A stretch of 64,000 nt of DNA, taken from positions 8,890-72,889 of the forward strand of contig DAIRVG010000011.1 of NCBI GenBank assembly GCA_036802945.1, in the 5' to 3' direction. Every line of letters starts with the position of its first letter. The stretch's first letter is position 1. Source of the DNA: Gp6-AA40 sp036802945. Lineage in GTDB: Bacteria; Acidobacteriota; Vicinamibacteria; Vicinamibacterales; UBA2999. Both the position numbers and the translations under genes were made by a program. The notes beneath the pieces were generated by a model, which worked only from the letters and a program-made list of their open reading frames with translations, searched no databases and was not told where the DNA came from. Below, piece by piece: positions 51,272 to 59,482 of this stretch.

Positions 51272-52435
51272 TTATCTGGCAGCGGTCTGAACACCCGGCC
51301 GCGCAAACCTGTTGTCTTCCACCGGGCTCACTTGCACCGTGTCGATCGTGTATACGAGCTTGTTCTCCCGCGGCCCGTTGATCGTCCACTTCAAAGGCAT
51401 GCGGACGCCATTCGTGATGTAGAAATTATCGTAGTCGATGCGGAACACGTGGCAGCAGAAGTATGACTTCTGCTGATACTGCACGCTGAGCAGATAGGAT
51501 GTGTCCCGATCGAAGAAGAGCTTGACGTCCGGCAGCTGCGGATTGCTTCCGCTGACCACCCACGCGGTGTGATCGCCAAGTTTTTCCTGCCCGTCGACTT
51601 TCAACCCCGTGAGAAGCACCTTGAACTGGCTCGGAGCGATGACGGCACTCTCGAGTCTGGCGACCGCGAGCTCATCCGATCTCATGCCGCGCGCCGGAGC
51701 CGCTCCGGCCCGGATCCACCCGGCTGCGCCGTTGTAGGTGTTGACCGCATCGCCGTTGATGTTGCGCTGAATCACCATCCGTTTGTCCTGCCCCTTCGCG
51801 ACGATTTCGATTGGCGTCACGGTTGTCGGCGCGCGCTCAGGATGAACCTGGTCGATGTGGGCGTAGTTGGCCACGGCGCCTTTCAGCGTGACCCCGGGCA
51901 GCTTCGCGAGGTTGTCGGCCCCACCGAGTACGTTTGTGTAGTTGGTGAGAAGCTGATCAACGGTCGGTGGCATGGCCCGGGTCGAAATCGACTCGTGCGA
52001 TTCGTCGTTGTACGGCAGGACAACGTTCGGTTTGGTCGTCCCGCGGTGGCACGTGTAGCAATTGACCACGGCCTGACCCTTGAAGGTGGTCTTGTTGATC
52101 TCATCAACCATGCGCAGCATCCCTCGCGCGACTTCCTTCCTGGGATTGGTATCAAGCTCCCGCTTCGTATTGTCAGGGTCGTGGCAGTACACGCAGTGCA
52201 CGCCAAGCGCGATCTCCATCATCTGCATGGAAGGCTGCATGAGGTCCGCCGGGAGCCCTTTCAACACCTGGATGTTCTTGAAAAACACTTCGGACTTGTC
52301 TGCGGCCGTGGGCACGGGTGCGGGCGCTGCCGCCGCCGGCGCCGCCTGCGCAGCAGCCGGCTGGACGTTTACCGCCAACACCGCCAAGGCCAGAACCAGC
52401 GCGCCAAACAGCAGTCGTGTGAATTTGCCCCTCAT
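51272..52435 (-). CDS. Exported dihaem c-type cytochrome, reaction-centre-subunit-like
   Basis: A 387-residue protein with a leader and a Pro/Ala linker. SEVFFKNIQVLKGLPADLMQ, then MMEIALGVHCVYCHDPDNTK and VVNCYTCHRGTTKPNV match the haem domains of the photosynthetic reaction-centre cytochrome c subunit family, with two CxxCH sites (CVYCH and CYTCH). The remaining part (about 170-387) is beta-rich and lacks haem motifs. No photosynthesis genes are present; similar proteins in Acidobacteria appear to serve other periplasmic electron transfer. Its C-terminus has the only other conserved Cys pair (FCCH). Confidence 0.85.
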   Translation of the reverse strand: MRGKFTRLLFGALVLALAVLAVNVQPAAAQAAPAAAAPAPVPTAADKSEVFFKNIQVLKGLPADLMQPSMQMMEIALGVHCVYCHDPDNTKRELDTNPRKEVARGMLRMVDEINKTTFKGQAVVNCYTCHRGTTKPNVVLPYNDESHESISTRAMPPTVDQLLTNYTNVLGGADNLAKLPGVTLKGAVANYAHIDQVHPERAPTTVTPIEIVAKGQDKRMVIQRNINGDAVNTYNGAAGWIRAGAAPARGMRSDELAVARLESAVIAPSQFKVLLTGLKVDGQEKLGDHTAWVVSGSNPQLPDVKLFFDRDTSYLLSVQYQQKSYFCCHVFRIDYDNFYITNGVRMPLKWTINGPRENKLVYTIDTVQVSPVEDNRFARPGVQTAAR

Positions 52436-52586
52436 ATCCCTGTCCTTTCGTCGTAGCCGTCCGGAATGCGTCGGTTATACACCCAGCCCCGGGAAAACGG
52501 CGGTAAAATCCGTTGCCGCCGACTTTGCTCGGGTGTAGCCTGCTGCTGGTCCCAGAGCGTCCGTTTATCACCGGAGGAACGTCATC

Positions 52587-54662
52587 ATGCTGACAGTTCG
52601 GCACTTTGGCATCGCGGTTCTGGGTGTGGTCGGGACAATGATGTTCGCGTCCGATGTTGATGCGCGCATCACAAAAATACAGGTCACGACAAAAGAATCG
52701 CCGACATTCGGCGGCTATTCGTGGCCCGGGGTCGGGCAATACGAAAAGATTGTCGGCAAGGCCTTCGGCGAAGTCGATCCCACCGACCCGAAGAACTCCG
52801 TCATCGTCGACATCCTCCTCGCCCCGCGGAATGCCAACGGTCGCGTCGAGTACTCGTTCGACTTCTACATTCTGAAACCGATCGATCTCACGAAAGGCGC
52901 GCACAAGGTCCTGTATGAACCGCCGAATCGTGGCGGCAAGACCTGGACGACGTTGGGACGAGTCTCGTCCGGCGGTGACGATCCGGGTTCGATTACGAAC
53001 CCGACGGAGCTGGCGAACTCGTTCATGATGCCGCGCGGCTACACGATGGTCTGGAGCGGTTGGGACTTTTCGGCAGGAGCCGACAATTCAGACTACGTCA
53101 CGACGATGACGTTTCCGATTGCGAAGAATCGGGATGGCTCCTCAATCACTGGGCCGGCCTATGAATACATCGTCAGCCAGGCAGCGTCATACGCGCTCAA
53201 CTATCCGGCAGCAACGCTGGATCAGGCCAAGGCAACGCTGACGCACCGGGTCAGACTGAACGACACTCCACAGATCATTCCCGCTTCGGGATGGACGTAC
53301 AACGCCAGCGGCACGGCGATCAGCCTGTTGCCGGCCGGCACGCGGTTCGTCGCCAACGACATCTACGAGTTTTCGTACACCGCGAAAGATCCGACGGTGA
53401 ACGGCCTGGGCTTCGCGGCCGTCCGCGACTGGAACGCGTTCCTCAAGTACGAGACGAAGGACGCTGCCGGCATGGCGAATCCGCTGGCAGGCGACGTCAC
53501 GCGGATCTACACCGAAGTGAGGTCCCAGCCAGGTCGCATGCTCAACGACTTCCGGAGTCTTGGCTTCAACCAGGCTGAGAACGGCAGGAAGGTGTTTGAC
53601 GGCATGATGCAGTGGATTGCCGCGGGCGACGGCATCAACATGAACTACAGGTTCTCGCAGCCGGGCCGCACCGAGCGCAACCGTCAGGACCACTTGTACG
53701 TCGAAGGCATGTTCCCCTTCGCGAACGTCTCGACGACGGATCCGTTGACGGGTAAGACCGGTAGCCGCTACGACAAGTGCGCAGCCACCAACACCTGTCC
53801 GCTCGCGATGGAGATTTACTCGGCCAACGAGTACTGGGTGAAGGCCGCGTCGCTGATGCATACCGATCCGACCGGGACCAAGGACCTGCCCGATTCTCCG
53901 TTCACGCGGATCTATTTCATTTCGAGCCATCAGCACGGAACGGGCAGCGCTACCGCGAAGGGCGCCTGTCAGCAGTTCCAGAACCCGCTCGATTCGGCTC
54001 CGGTGCAGAGAGCGCTGTTCATCGCGCTCGACGAATGGTCGACGAAGGGGACGCTCCCGCCGGCGAGTCAGGTGCCCAGGCTTTCGGACGGCACACTCGT
54101 TCCGGCGAATGCGACAGGCTTCCCGACGATTCCAGGCGTGATGCACAACGGTCTCAAGACGACACGCTATCTGTTGAACTACGGGCCGAACTTCTACGCG
54201 ACCGGAATTCCGACGATCAATCCACCGGTGATTACTCCGCCCTACCAGGACAATCGAGCCAATGGCCCGATCTATCCGAGTTTCGTGCCGAAGACCGACA
54301 ACGACGGAAACGATATCGCCGGCCTCAGGTTGCCTGACGTCACCGTGCCGCTTGCGACCTACACTGGCTGGGCGCTGCGCGGCGGAGCGCAGGCGGGCGA
54401 CGGCTGCGAGGGAAGCGGGCAATACATCCCGTTTGCGAAGACGAAGGCCGAGCGCATGGCGAGCGGCGACCCGAGGCTCTCGATCGAGGAACGATACCCG
54501 CGCTTCTCCGCGTACTACGACGCGGTCAAGAAGGCGATCGACGACATGGTCGCAAGGCGCTTGATGCTGCGTGAGGATGCGCAACGCAGCCTGGACCGCC
54601 TGGTGCAGGCGGGTAAGGCGACGGGCGCGATCAAGGAGATTCCGACGACGGCGTCCCAGTAA
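52587..54662 (+). CDS. Exported alpha/beta-hydrolase-domain (Abhydrolase_10-like) protein
   Basis: A 691-residue paralogue of the 30061 protein, from ATG 52587 behind GGAGGAA. Leader to about DVDA. Shared blocks: DARITKIQVTTKESPTFGGY, QYEKIVGKAFGEVDPTDPKN, LKPIDLTKGAHK, YEPPNRGGKTW and, near the end, DPRLSIEERYPRFSAYYDAV. In place of the GQSQAGN block of its paralogue it has TRIYTEVRSQPGRMLNDFRS, where Arg-Ser-Gln occupies the elbow; nucleophile identity is therefore inferred from alignment. Probably periplasmic hydrolase; substrate unknown. Confidence 0.75.
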   Translation: MLTVRHFGIAVLGVVGTMMFASDVDARITKIQVTTKESPTFGGYSWPGVGQYEKIVGKAFGEVDPTDPKNSVIVDILLAPRNANGRVEYSFDFYILKPIDLTKGAHKVLYEPPNRGGKTWTTLGRVSSGGDDPGSITNPTELANSFMMPRGYTMVWSGWDFSAGADNSDYVTTMTFPIAKNRDGSSITGPAYEYIVSQAASYALNYPAATLDQAKATLTHRVRLNDTPQIIPASGWTYNASGTAISLLPAGTRFVANDIYEFSYTAKDPTVNGLGFAAVRDWNAFLKYETKDAAGMANPLAGDVTRIYTEVRSQPGRMLNDFRSLGFNQAENGRKVFDGMMQWIAAGDGINMNYRFSQPGRTERNRQDHLYVEGMFPFANVSTTDPLTGKTGSRYDKCAATNTCPLAMEIYSANEYWVKAASLMHTDPTGTKDLPDSPFTRIYFISSHQHGTGSATAKGACQQFQNPLDSAPVQRALFIALDEWSTKGTLPPASQVPRLSDGTLVPANATGFPTIPGVMHNGLKTTRYLLNYGPNFYATGIPTINPPVITPPYQDNRANGPIYPSFVPKTDNDGNDIAGLRLPDVTVPLATYTGWALRGGAQAGDGCEGSGQYIPFAKTKAERMASGDPRLSIEERYPRFSAYYDAVKKAIDDMVARRLMLREDAQRSLDRLVQAGKATGAIKEIPTTASQ

Positions 54663-54676
54663 CGGGTCGCACCCGT

Positions 54677-55879
54677 CTAGAACGCATATCCCAGGCTGAA
54701 CGTCAGCGGAATCTTCACGCCCGCGTTCTGCGTGAAGATGTTGCCGTTCGAGTAGTGGTTGATCTTGACGCCGGCGTTGAGATTTCTGTTCTTTCCCGCG
54801 AAGACGCCAAGCCCCATGAAATCCTGGAACGTGAAGTGCCGGCCGGTGTTGAGATCGTCGAGCACGATTTTCGAAATGTATGTCGGGCCCGCCAAGGAGT
54901 AGGCGAAGTAGATATCCGCCGGCTTCATGCGGATGAATGTGAAGCGGAACAGCGGGTACAGCGACAACGTGTAGAACCGATCGTTGTTCTGCCTCGTCTT
55001 GTAAAATCCGGCGCTCGCGCCGACGTCGAGCGCAAAGACTTTCCGTGTGTGGAAAACATTCCGCTCGTAGTGTGGCGCCACGCCGAAGTCCACCCGTGCG
55101 TGGCCACCCCAGAAGATCGGTACCTTCCTCGACACGAAATCGTTCACCGAATAGCCGGACCCCGACGAATATTCCAGCTGAACGATCTGGCGTGGAAAAA
55201 CAAAGCCGCTTCGCCTGTTGGCCTCCACTCGCTCCGCCGGAACCGGGCGCATCGTGTACCTGAACCCTCCCGAGGAAAACAGCGTGTGCGGATGGGCGAC
55301 GCTCGCCTTGCCAGGTGAATAAGTCAGACCGGCGGTTAGATCCCACGCCCGGGTGAGCCGATAGTCGAGCCCGGTGCCGACAAGCATCGACGCGTAGTGC
55401 GCATCGGTCACCACCGGGCTGTCGCCGATATTGAAGCCGGTGCGGCTCGTGAAGCCGAGGCCTCCCTCGCCGTAGACAGATATTCGACCGGCAACCGGTC
55501 TCCGCGCCTTGAGCGTGACGCCGCCGAAGTTCACCCGGACGTGATGACGGCCTGCATCCGCGCCGTTGACGCCCGCATACGTGACGTAGTTCACGGGGCG
55601 CATGTAGCTGGCCTGAACGGAAAGTGTGCTGTTGAATTCGTGGCCGAAGAGCACCACGCGCACCGCGGCCCGCGGGACGGCAATCGAGGCGGCCCGGAAT
55701 CCAGGCTGAAGCTGGTCCTGCGAAAACGGCTGGTTCACGCCGCCAACGTTGATTGTGACAAACGAGTTCTGGAGAAGCGCCGGGTACTGCGTCCGCGTGT
55801 CGTCACTGGTTTGCCCGGACGCATAGGCGCTGCAGCAGACCATCAGGCATCCGGCGAGGACGAGCGATCGTCGACCCAT
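54677..55879 (-). CDS. Two-part outer-membrane protein with a PagL-like C-terminal domain
   Basis: 400 residues with a leader to about ASGQT. Residues about 30-190 are barrel-like strands (FVTINVGGVNQPFSQDQL, STLSVQASYMRPVNYVTY and ISVYGEGGLGFTSR). Residues about 240-400 match PagL-type lipid A 3-O-deacylases: IFWGGHARVDFGVAPHYE, YPLFRFTFIRMKPADIYFAY, TFQDFMGLGVFAGKNRNLNA and INHYSNGNIF, with the His-x-Ser catalytic pair. The acid seen in P. aeruginosa PagL at 14 residues after His appears to be Lys here. The end SLGYAF has the terminal Phe. PagL is about 170 residues, so this is twice its size. Confidence 0.7.
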   Translation of the reverse strand: MGRRSLVLAGCLMVCCSAYASGQTSDDTRTQYPALLQNSFVTINVGGVNQPFSQDQLQPGFRAASIAVPRAAVRVVLFGHEFNSTLSVQASYMRPVNYVTYAGVNGADAGRHHVRVNFGGVTLKARRPVAGRISVYGEGGLGFTSRTGFNIGDSPVVTDAHYASMLVGTGLDYRLTRAWDLTAGLTYSPGKASVAHPHTLFSSGGFRYTMRPVPAERVEANRRSGFVFPRQIVQLEYSSGSGYSVNDFVSRKVPIFWGGHARVDFGVAPHYERNVFHTRKVFALDVGASAGFYKTRQNNDRFYTLSLYPLFRFTFIRMKPADIYFAYSLAGPTYISKIVLDDLNTGRHFTFQDFMGLGVFAGKNRNLNAGVKINHYSNGNIFTQNAGVKIPLTFSLGYAF

Positions 55880-56809
55880 TTACGGGGCCGACCGTGTGGC
55901 ACTGGGAGGCGCGCCGAACGCCGTGCTCTGCAAGAACGTCGTTGTGCGGCCGTTCGACTCGATAGCGCCGCCCCACACCCACACGTCACCGTCGAACGAT
56001 TTCAATGTGAGATCGATTCCATCGCCCGCGTGCACGTCCACGGGGTGTTCGAGCGGCAGAAACAGCTGATCCCAGTGCGTCCGTCCGGCGGTGTCGTTGC
56101 TCAACATAACACCCGGAATCAGCGTCGCCGTGAACCATCCAATAAACCCGTGGAGCTCGCCGCCGCGGGTCATGTCGAACCGCGTCGTTCCTGACACGAT
56201 CGAGGAAGACGCCGCAGCCAGATCGACGTCGATGACCGTTGCCGGCTGTGCCAGGAACCCTGCGGGATTGGCGTCCGCCAGGCACGGCCGGTTGGAGGCG
56301 AGCGTACGCATCGGGCTGAGATCGAAGCCGTATCGCTTTTCGTCCCACCACGCGACCTGCTTCGCGTACAGGGATGCCGTTTCGACGGGCGCGAGGCAGA
56401 GCGCAAGATGACGTGGAATGATCGTCGCGCCAGGCGTGAGCAGGCGCGCGCGGGCGTCCATGACGGAGCTGAGGATGTGTTCATCGAGCCCGAAGGGTCC
56501 GAGGGTCTCTGTCACGAGCACGTGAGCCCGTTCGGGCAGCTCCACCTGGGTGGAGCGGGCATGAATGATCTCGACGCGATCTGACAGGCCGAGATGCCGC
56601 GCAAGCATGGAGGGCACGCCTGCGTCGCCCTCCTCGATTGCGAAGACGCGCCGCGCGCCGGCCTCACACGCAAAAAACGCCAGGATCCCGGTTCCGGTGC
56701 CCAGATCGAGCACGACGCTGTCACGCGTGACCACAGAGCGGATAGCGCTGCGGTAGGCGTTGGTGCGAATGGTGTCGGCGAGAAGGTCCCGGTGAAACTC
56801 CGGCAGCAT
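55880..56809 (-). CDS. PRMT-like protein methyltransferase
   Basis: 309 residues from ATG 56809, which overlaps the DUF4159 stop (TGATG). The protein arginine methyltransferase features are all present: FHRDLLADTIRTNAYRSAI (post-motif helix), VVLDLGTGTGILAFFACEAG (SAM motif I), AIEEGD (post-I acid), the double-E loop TETLGPFGLDEH with Glu-x8-Glu, and the THW loop GRTHWDQLFLPLEHPVDVHA. The usual N-terminal YF-containing helix is missing. PRMTs are typically eukaryotic; bacterial examples are uncommon. The stop directly abuts the next start (PagL-like), so the three genes form one unit. Confidence 0.8.
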   Translation of the reverse strand: MLPEFHRDLLADTIRTNAYRSAIRSVVTRDSVVLDLGTGTGILAFFACEAGARRVFAIEEGDAGVPSMLARHLGLSDRVEIIHARSTQVELPERAHVLVTETLGPFGLDEHILSSVMDARARLLTPGATIIPRHLALCLAPVETASLYAKQVAWWDEKRYGFDLSPMRTLASNRPCLADANPAGFLAQPATVIDVDLAAASSSIVSGTTRFDMTRGGELHGFIGWFTATLIPGVMLSNDTAGRTHWDQLFLPLEHPVDVHAGDGIDLTLKSFDGDVWVWGGAIESNGRTTTFLQSTAFGAPPSATRSAP

Positions 56810-57651
56810 CAGTGGGTGAGTGCGTACAGGAAAGCGTTGATCCCCAGCGCGTATCCCCTCGGACCGAACGTCATGAAATACGTCGGGTCGTCGCCTTCGC
56901 GCTCCCACGCGTCGGCGATGTCCGTGTTGTGTGTCATCAGCATCATCAGGCGGCCGTTCCGATCGGCGATCCCCCGGACGTGCGGCACCGCGCTGTCCTC
57001 GCCTCGCTCTGATGTGCGCCCGCCCGAACGCATGAAGAACCCGATGTTCGGGATCTGGGGAATCGCAGAAACCTCGAACTGCGTGCGAAAAATCGGATGC
57101 TCGATCGGCAGGTCGACGATGGGATACTCGCTGGCCGGCAGCACCTTGCGCAGCTGGCTCACCCAGTGGTCCCACTGGTAGGAGCCCCAGAAATCATCGA
57201 CCCACATAAAGCCGCCTTTGAGCAGGTACTCGCGCAGGTTCTCGGCTTCCATGTCGCTGATCAACGCAGAGCCGGGGGCGGACATCACCGCAACCGGGCA
57301 GCGGAACAATTCGTCGCCACCGAGGTTGACAAGCAGGTTCATCGGCTGACGCGCCTGGTCGAAGCTGACGTTGGTCTTGGTGAGCTCCGACAACCGGATC
57401 ATGATGTTGGTGTCGGCGCGAGGATAGTCGGTTCTCCAGCTGCCGCCATCTCCCTCGAATGCCTGCCGATAGACGACGCGGCAGTAGTGGAAGCGGCCGT
57501 CGAAATCCTCAGCCGCGGCGATGCGTGCGCCGCGGCCGAAGAAGCCGCCGCGGCCGAACTGGGCCCAGGCCACGCTGACGGACGCCGCGCAGATCGCGGC
57601 CGCGCCAACCAGGGTCAGCAGCCGCTTCGACAAGACGTGCCGCGAAGCCAT
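56809..57651 (-). CDS. Exported DUF4159 protein with RGG/RG motifs
   Basis: 280 residues from ATG 57651. The signal peptide ends AVSVAWA-like (AAICAASVSVAWA) near residue 30, and the next residues are QFGRGGFFGRGARIAAAEDF, with RGG at 34-36 and RG at 40-41. DUF4159 follows: DYPRADTNIMIRLSELTKTN, FRCPVAVMSAPGSALISD, EAENLREYLLKGGFMWVDDF and LMMLMTHNTDIADAWE. DUF4159 proteins are often found near MoxR-type operons but their role is unknown. The RGG/RG patch next to a PRMT gene is notable. Confidence 0.75.
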   Translation of the reverse strand: MASRHVLSKRLLTLVGAAAICAASVSVAWAQFGRGGFFGRGARIAAAEDFDGRFHYCRVVYRQAFEGDGGSWRTDYPRADTNIMIRLSELTKTNVSFDQARQPMNLLVNLGGDELFRCPVAVMSAPGSALISDMEAENLREYLLKGGFMWVDDFWGSYQWDHWVSQLRKVLPASEYPIVDLPIEHPIFRTQFEVSAIPQIPNIGFFMRSGGRTSERGEDSAVPHVRGIADRNGRLMMLMTHNTDIADAWEREGDDPTYFMTFGPRGYALGINAFLYALTH

Positions 57652-57659
57652 CGGGACAA

Positions 57660-57665
57660 AGTGTA
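57660..57665 (-). promoter_or_regulatory. Putative leaderless -10 element (TACACT)
   Basis: On the minus strand TACACT ends 8 nt before ATG 57651 with no Shine-Dalgarno sequence. It would drive the DUF4159-PRMT-PagL unit. Confidence 0.4.
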
Positions 57666-57720
57666 GCGCGAGCGATGCAGAAGGGCTCAACTGGGCGATA
57701 ATCGACCGGCCTTTTGTCGT

Positions 57721-57741
57721 GGCGGACCTCGACGGTCCGCC
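57721..57741. repeat. Perfect hairpin, 8-bp stem
   Basis: GGCGGACC-TCGAC-GGTCCGCC, 22 nt before the ggt start. A member of the dispersed hairpin family; no T-tract. Confidence 0.7.
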
Positions 57742-57763
57742 CCGCATGTTCCAGGAGTTTTCC

Positions 57764-59482
57764 ATGAGACTGCACCCGCTGTTTGTCGCCCTCGGCGTCA
57801 TCGGTTTGCTGACAGGGATGGTCGTCGGCCAGGAAGACGCGGGTCCGAACCCGAAGGTGATTACCGGCCGCTCGAAAATCGCGACGAAGTACGGCATCGT
57901 CGCCGCAAGCCAGCCGCTCGCGGCGCGCGCCGGGGTGCAGATCCTCGAGCGCGGCGGCAACGCGATCGATGCGGCCATCGCGACCAACGCCGTCATGGGG
58001 CTTGTCGAGCCGCACAACAACGGCATTGGCGGTGACCTGTTCGCGATCTACTACGAAGCGCGCACCGGCAAATTGTACGGACTCAACTCCGGCGGGTGGG
58101 CGCCGACCGGCCTTACGCCGGAACTCCTGAAGTCGAAAGGGCTTCAGCGGATGCCGGGCGCCGGGGTCTACACCGTGACCGTCCCGGGCGTCGTGGCCGG
58201 TTGGGACGCGATGCGTACACGCTTCGGCAAGCTCCCGATGTCGGATCTCCTCGCGCCCGCGATTTTTTACGCCGACGATGGATTTCCGGTGACTGATGTC
58301 ATCGCAGATGCATGGGCTGGGCAGACGCAAAAGCTTTCCGCCGATCCGAACGCCGCGCAGGCGTACCTGCCCAATGGACGTGCGCCGCGCGCCGGTGAAA
58401 TCTTCAAGAATCCTCGCCTCGCCGCGTCGCTGCGCCTCATTGCCGCGAAGGGACCGGCCGGTTTCTACGAGGGGAAAACCGCGGATGCGATCGTCGCCAC
58501 GTCGCGTGAGAAGGGCGGAACGATGACGCTGGCCGACCTGAAGGAGTTCAAGCCGGAATGGGTCGATCCGATTTCGACGACCTATCGCGGGTGGAACGTC
58601 TACGAGCTGCCGCCGAACACGCAGGGCATCGCGGCGCTGATGATGCTGAACGTGATGGAGCAGTATCCGCTCGCACAGTACGGGTTCCACAGCGCCAAGG
58701 CGCTCCACGTGATGATCGAAGCGAAGAAGCTCGCGTACGCCGACATGTTGCGCTACGTCGCGGATACGCGCTTCTCGAAAGTCCCGGTTCTGCCGATGTT
58801 GAGCAAGGAGCGAGGCAAGGATCGTGCTCGGCTGATCGATCCGGCGAAAGCGTCGTGCAGCGTCGAGCCCTCGAGGCTCGAAGGGCTGACGACAGCCACC
58901 GGCGGCGACACGATTTACCTGTCCGTCATCGACAAGGAAGGCAACATCGTCTCCTTGATTCAAAGCCTGTATTCGTCGTTCGGCAGCGGGATTGTGCCGC
59001 CCGACACCGGCTTCATGCTGCACAACCGTGGCGCGCTGTTCACGCTGGAGAGCGGCCATCCGAACCTCCTTGCTCCGCGCAAACGGCCGCTGCACACGAT
59101 CATTCCGGCGTTCATGTCGAAGGGTGACGTGAAGATCGGATTCGGGATCATGGGCGGGTTCAACCAGGCGCAGGCGCACGCCCAGTTTGTCGCCAACATC
59201 GCAGACTACGGCATGGACGTGCAGGAAGCCCTCGAGGCGGGCCGCTTCACGAAATTGACGTTCGACGGCTGCGATCTCTACGTCGAGGCGCTCGTGCCGG
59301 CGCAGGCGCGCACGCAGCTGACGGCGTTCGGACACAGGATCACCGTTGTGCCTCCGCGCAGCGGAGTGTTCGGGTACGGACAGGCGGTGATGAGCGACGG
59401 CACCGGCGTGCACTACGGCGGATCAGAACCGCGGCACGACGGGGAGGCCATTCCGGAAGCGCCACCGGTCTTTCAACGCTGA
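57764..59482 (+). CDS. ggt: Gamma-glutamyltransferase
   Basis: 572 residues from ATG 57764 behind CAGGAG. Leader to about MVVGQ. Family blocks are complete: GIVAASQPLAARAGVQILER, GGNAIDAAIATNAVMGLVEP, HNNGIGGDLFAIYY, then the processing site GGDTIYLSVIDKEGNIVSL, where Thr is the autocatalytic nucleophile, and HPNLLAPRKRPLHTIIPAF. The precursor self-cleaves before that Thr. It hydrolyses or transfers the gamma-glutamyl group of glutathione and related compounds in the periplasm. The stop overlaps the next start (TGATG). Confidence 0.95.
   Translation: MRLHPLFVALGVIGLLTGMVVGQEDAGPNPKVITGRSKIATKYGIVAASQPLAARAGVQILERGGNAIDAAIATNAVMGLVEPHNNGIGGDLFAIYYEARTGKLYGLNSGGWAPTGLTPELLKSKGLQRMPGAGVYTVTVPGVVAGWDAMRTRFGKLPMSDLLAPAIFYADDGFPVTDVIADAWAGQTQKLSADPNAAQAYLPNGRAPRAGEIFKNPRLAASLRLIAAKGPAGFYEGKTADAIVATSREKGGTMTLADLKEFKPEWVDPISTTYRGWNVYELPPNTQGIAALMMLNVMEQYPLAQYGFHSAKALHVMIEAKKLAYADMLRYVADTRFSKVPVLPMLSKERGKDRARLIDPAKASCSVEPSRLEGLTTATGGDTIYLSVIDKEGNIVSLIQSLYSSFGSGIVPPDTGFMLHNRGALFTLESGHPNLLAPRKRPLHTIIPAFMSKGDVKIGFGIMGGFNQAQAHAQFVANIADYGMDVQEALEAGRFTKLTFDGCDLYVEALVPAQARTQLTAFGHRITVVPPRSGVFGYGQAVMSDGTGVHYGGSEPRHDGEAIPEAPPVFQR

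Noticed and set aside
53187..55346. 719-codon open frame on the minus strand
   Set aside because: It is antisense to the Abhydrolase_10 protein and to PagL, with Arg/His-rich composition and no domain pattern; a shadow of high GC content.
57509..59413. 634-codon open frame on the minus strand
   Set aside because: Antisense to ggt, which has a full family match.
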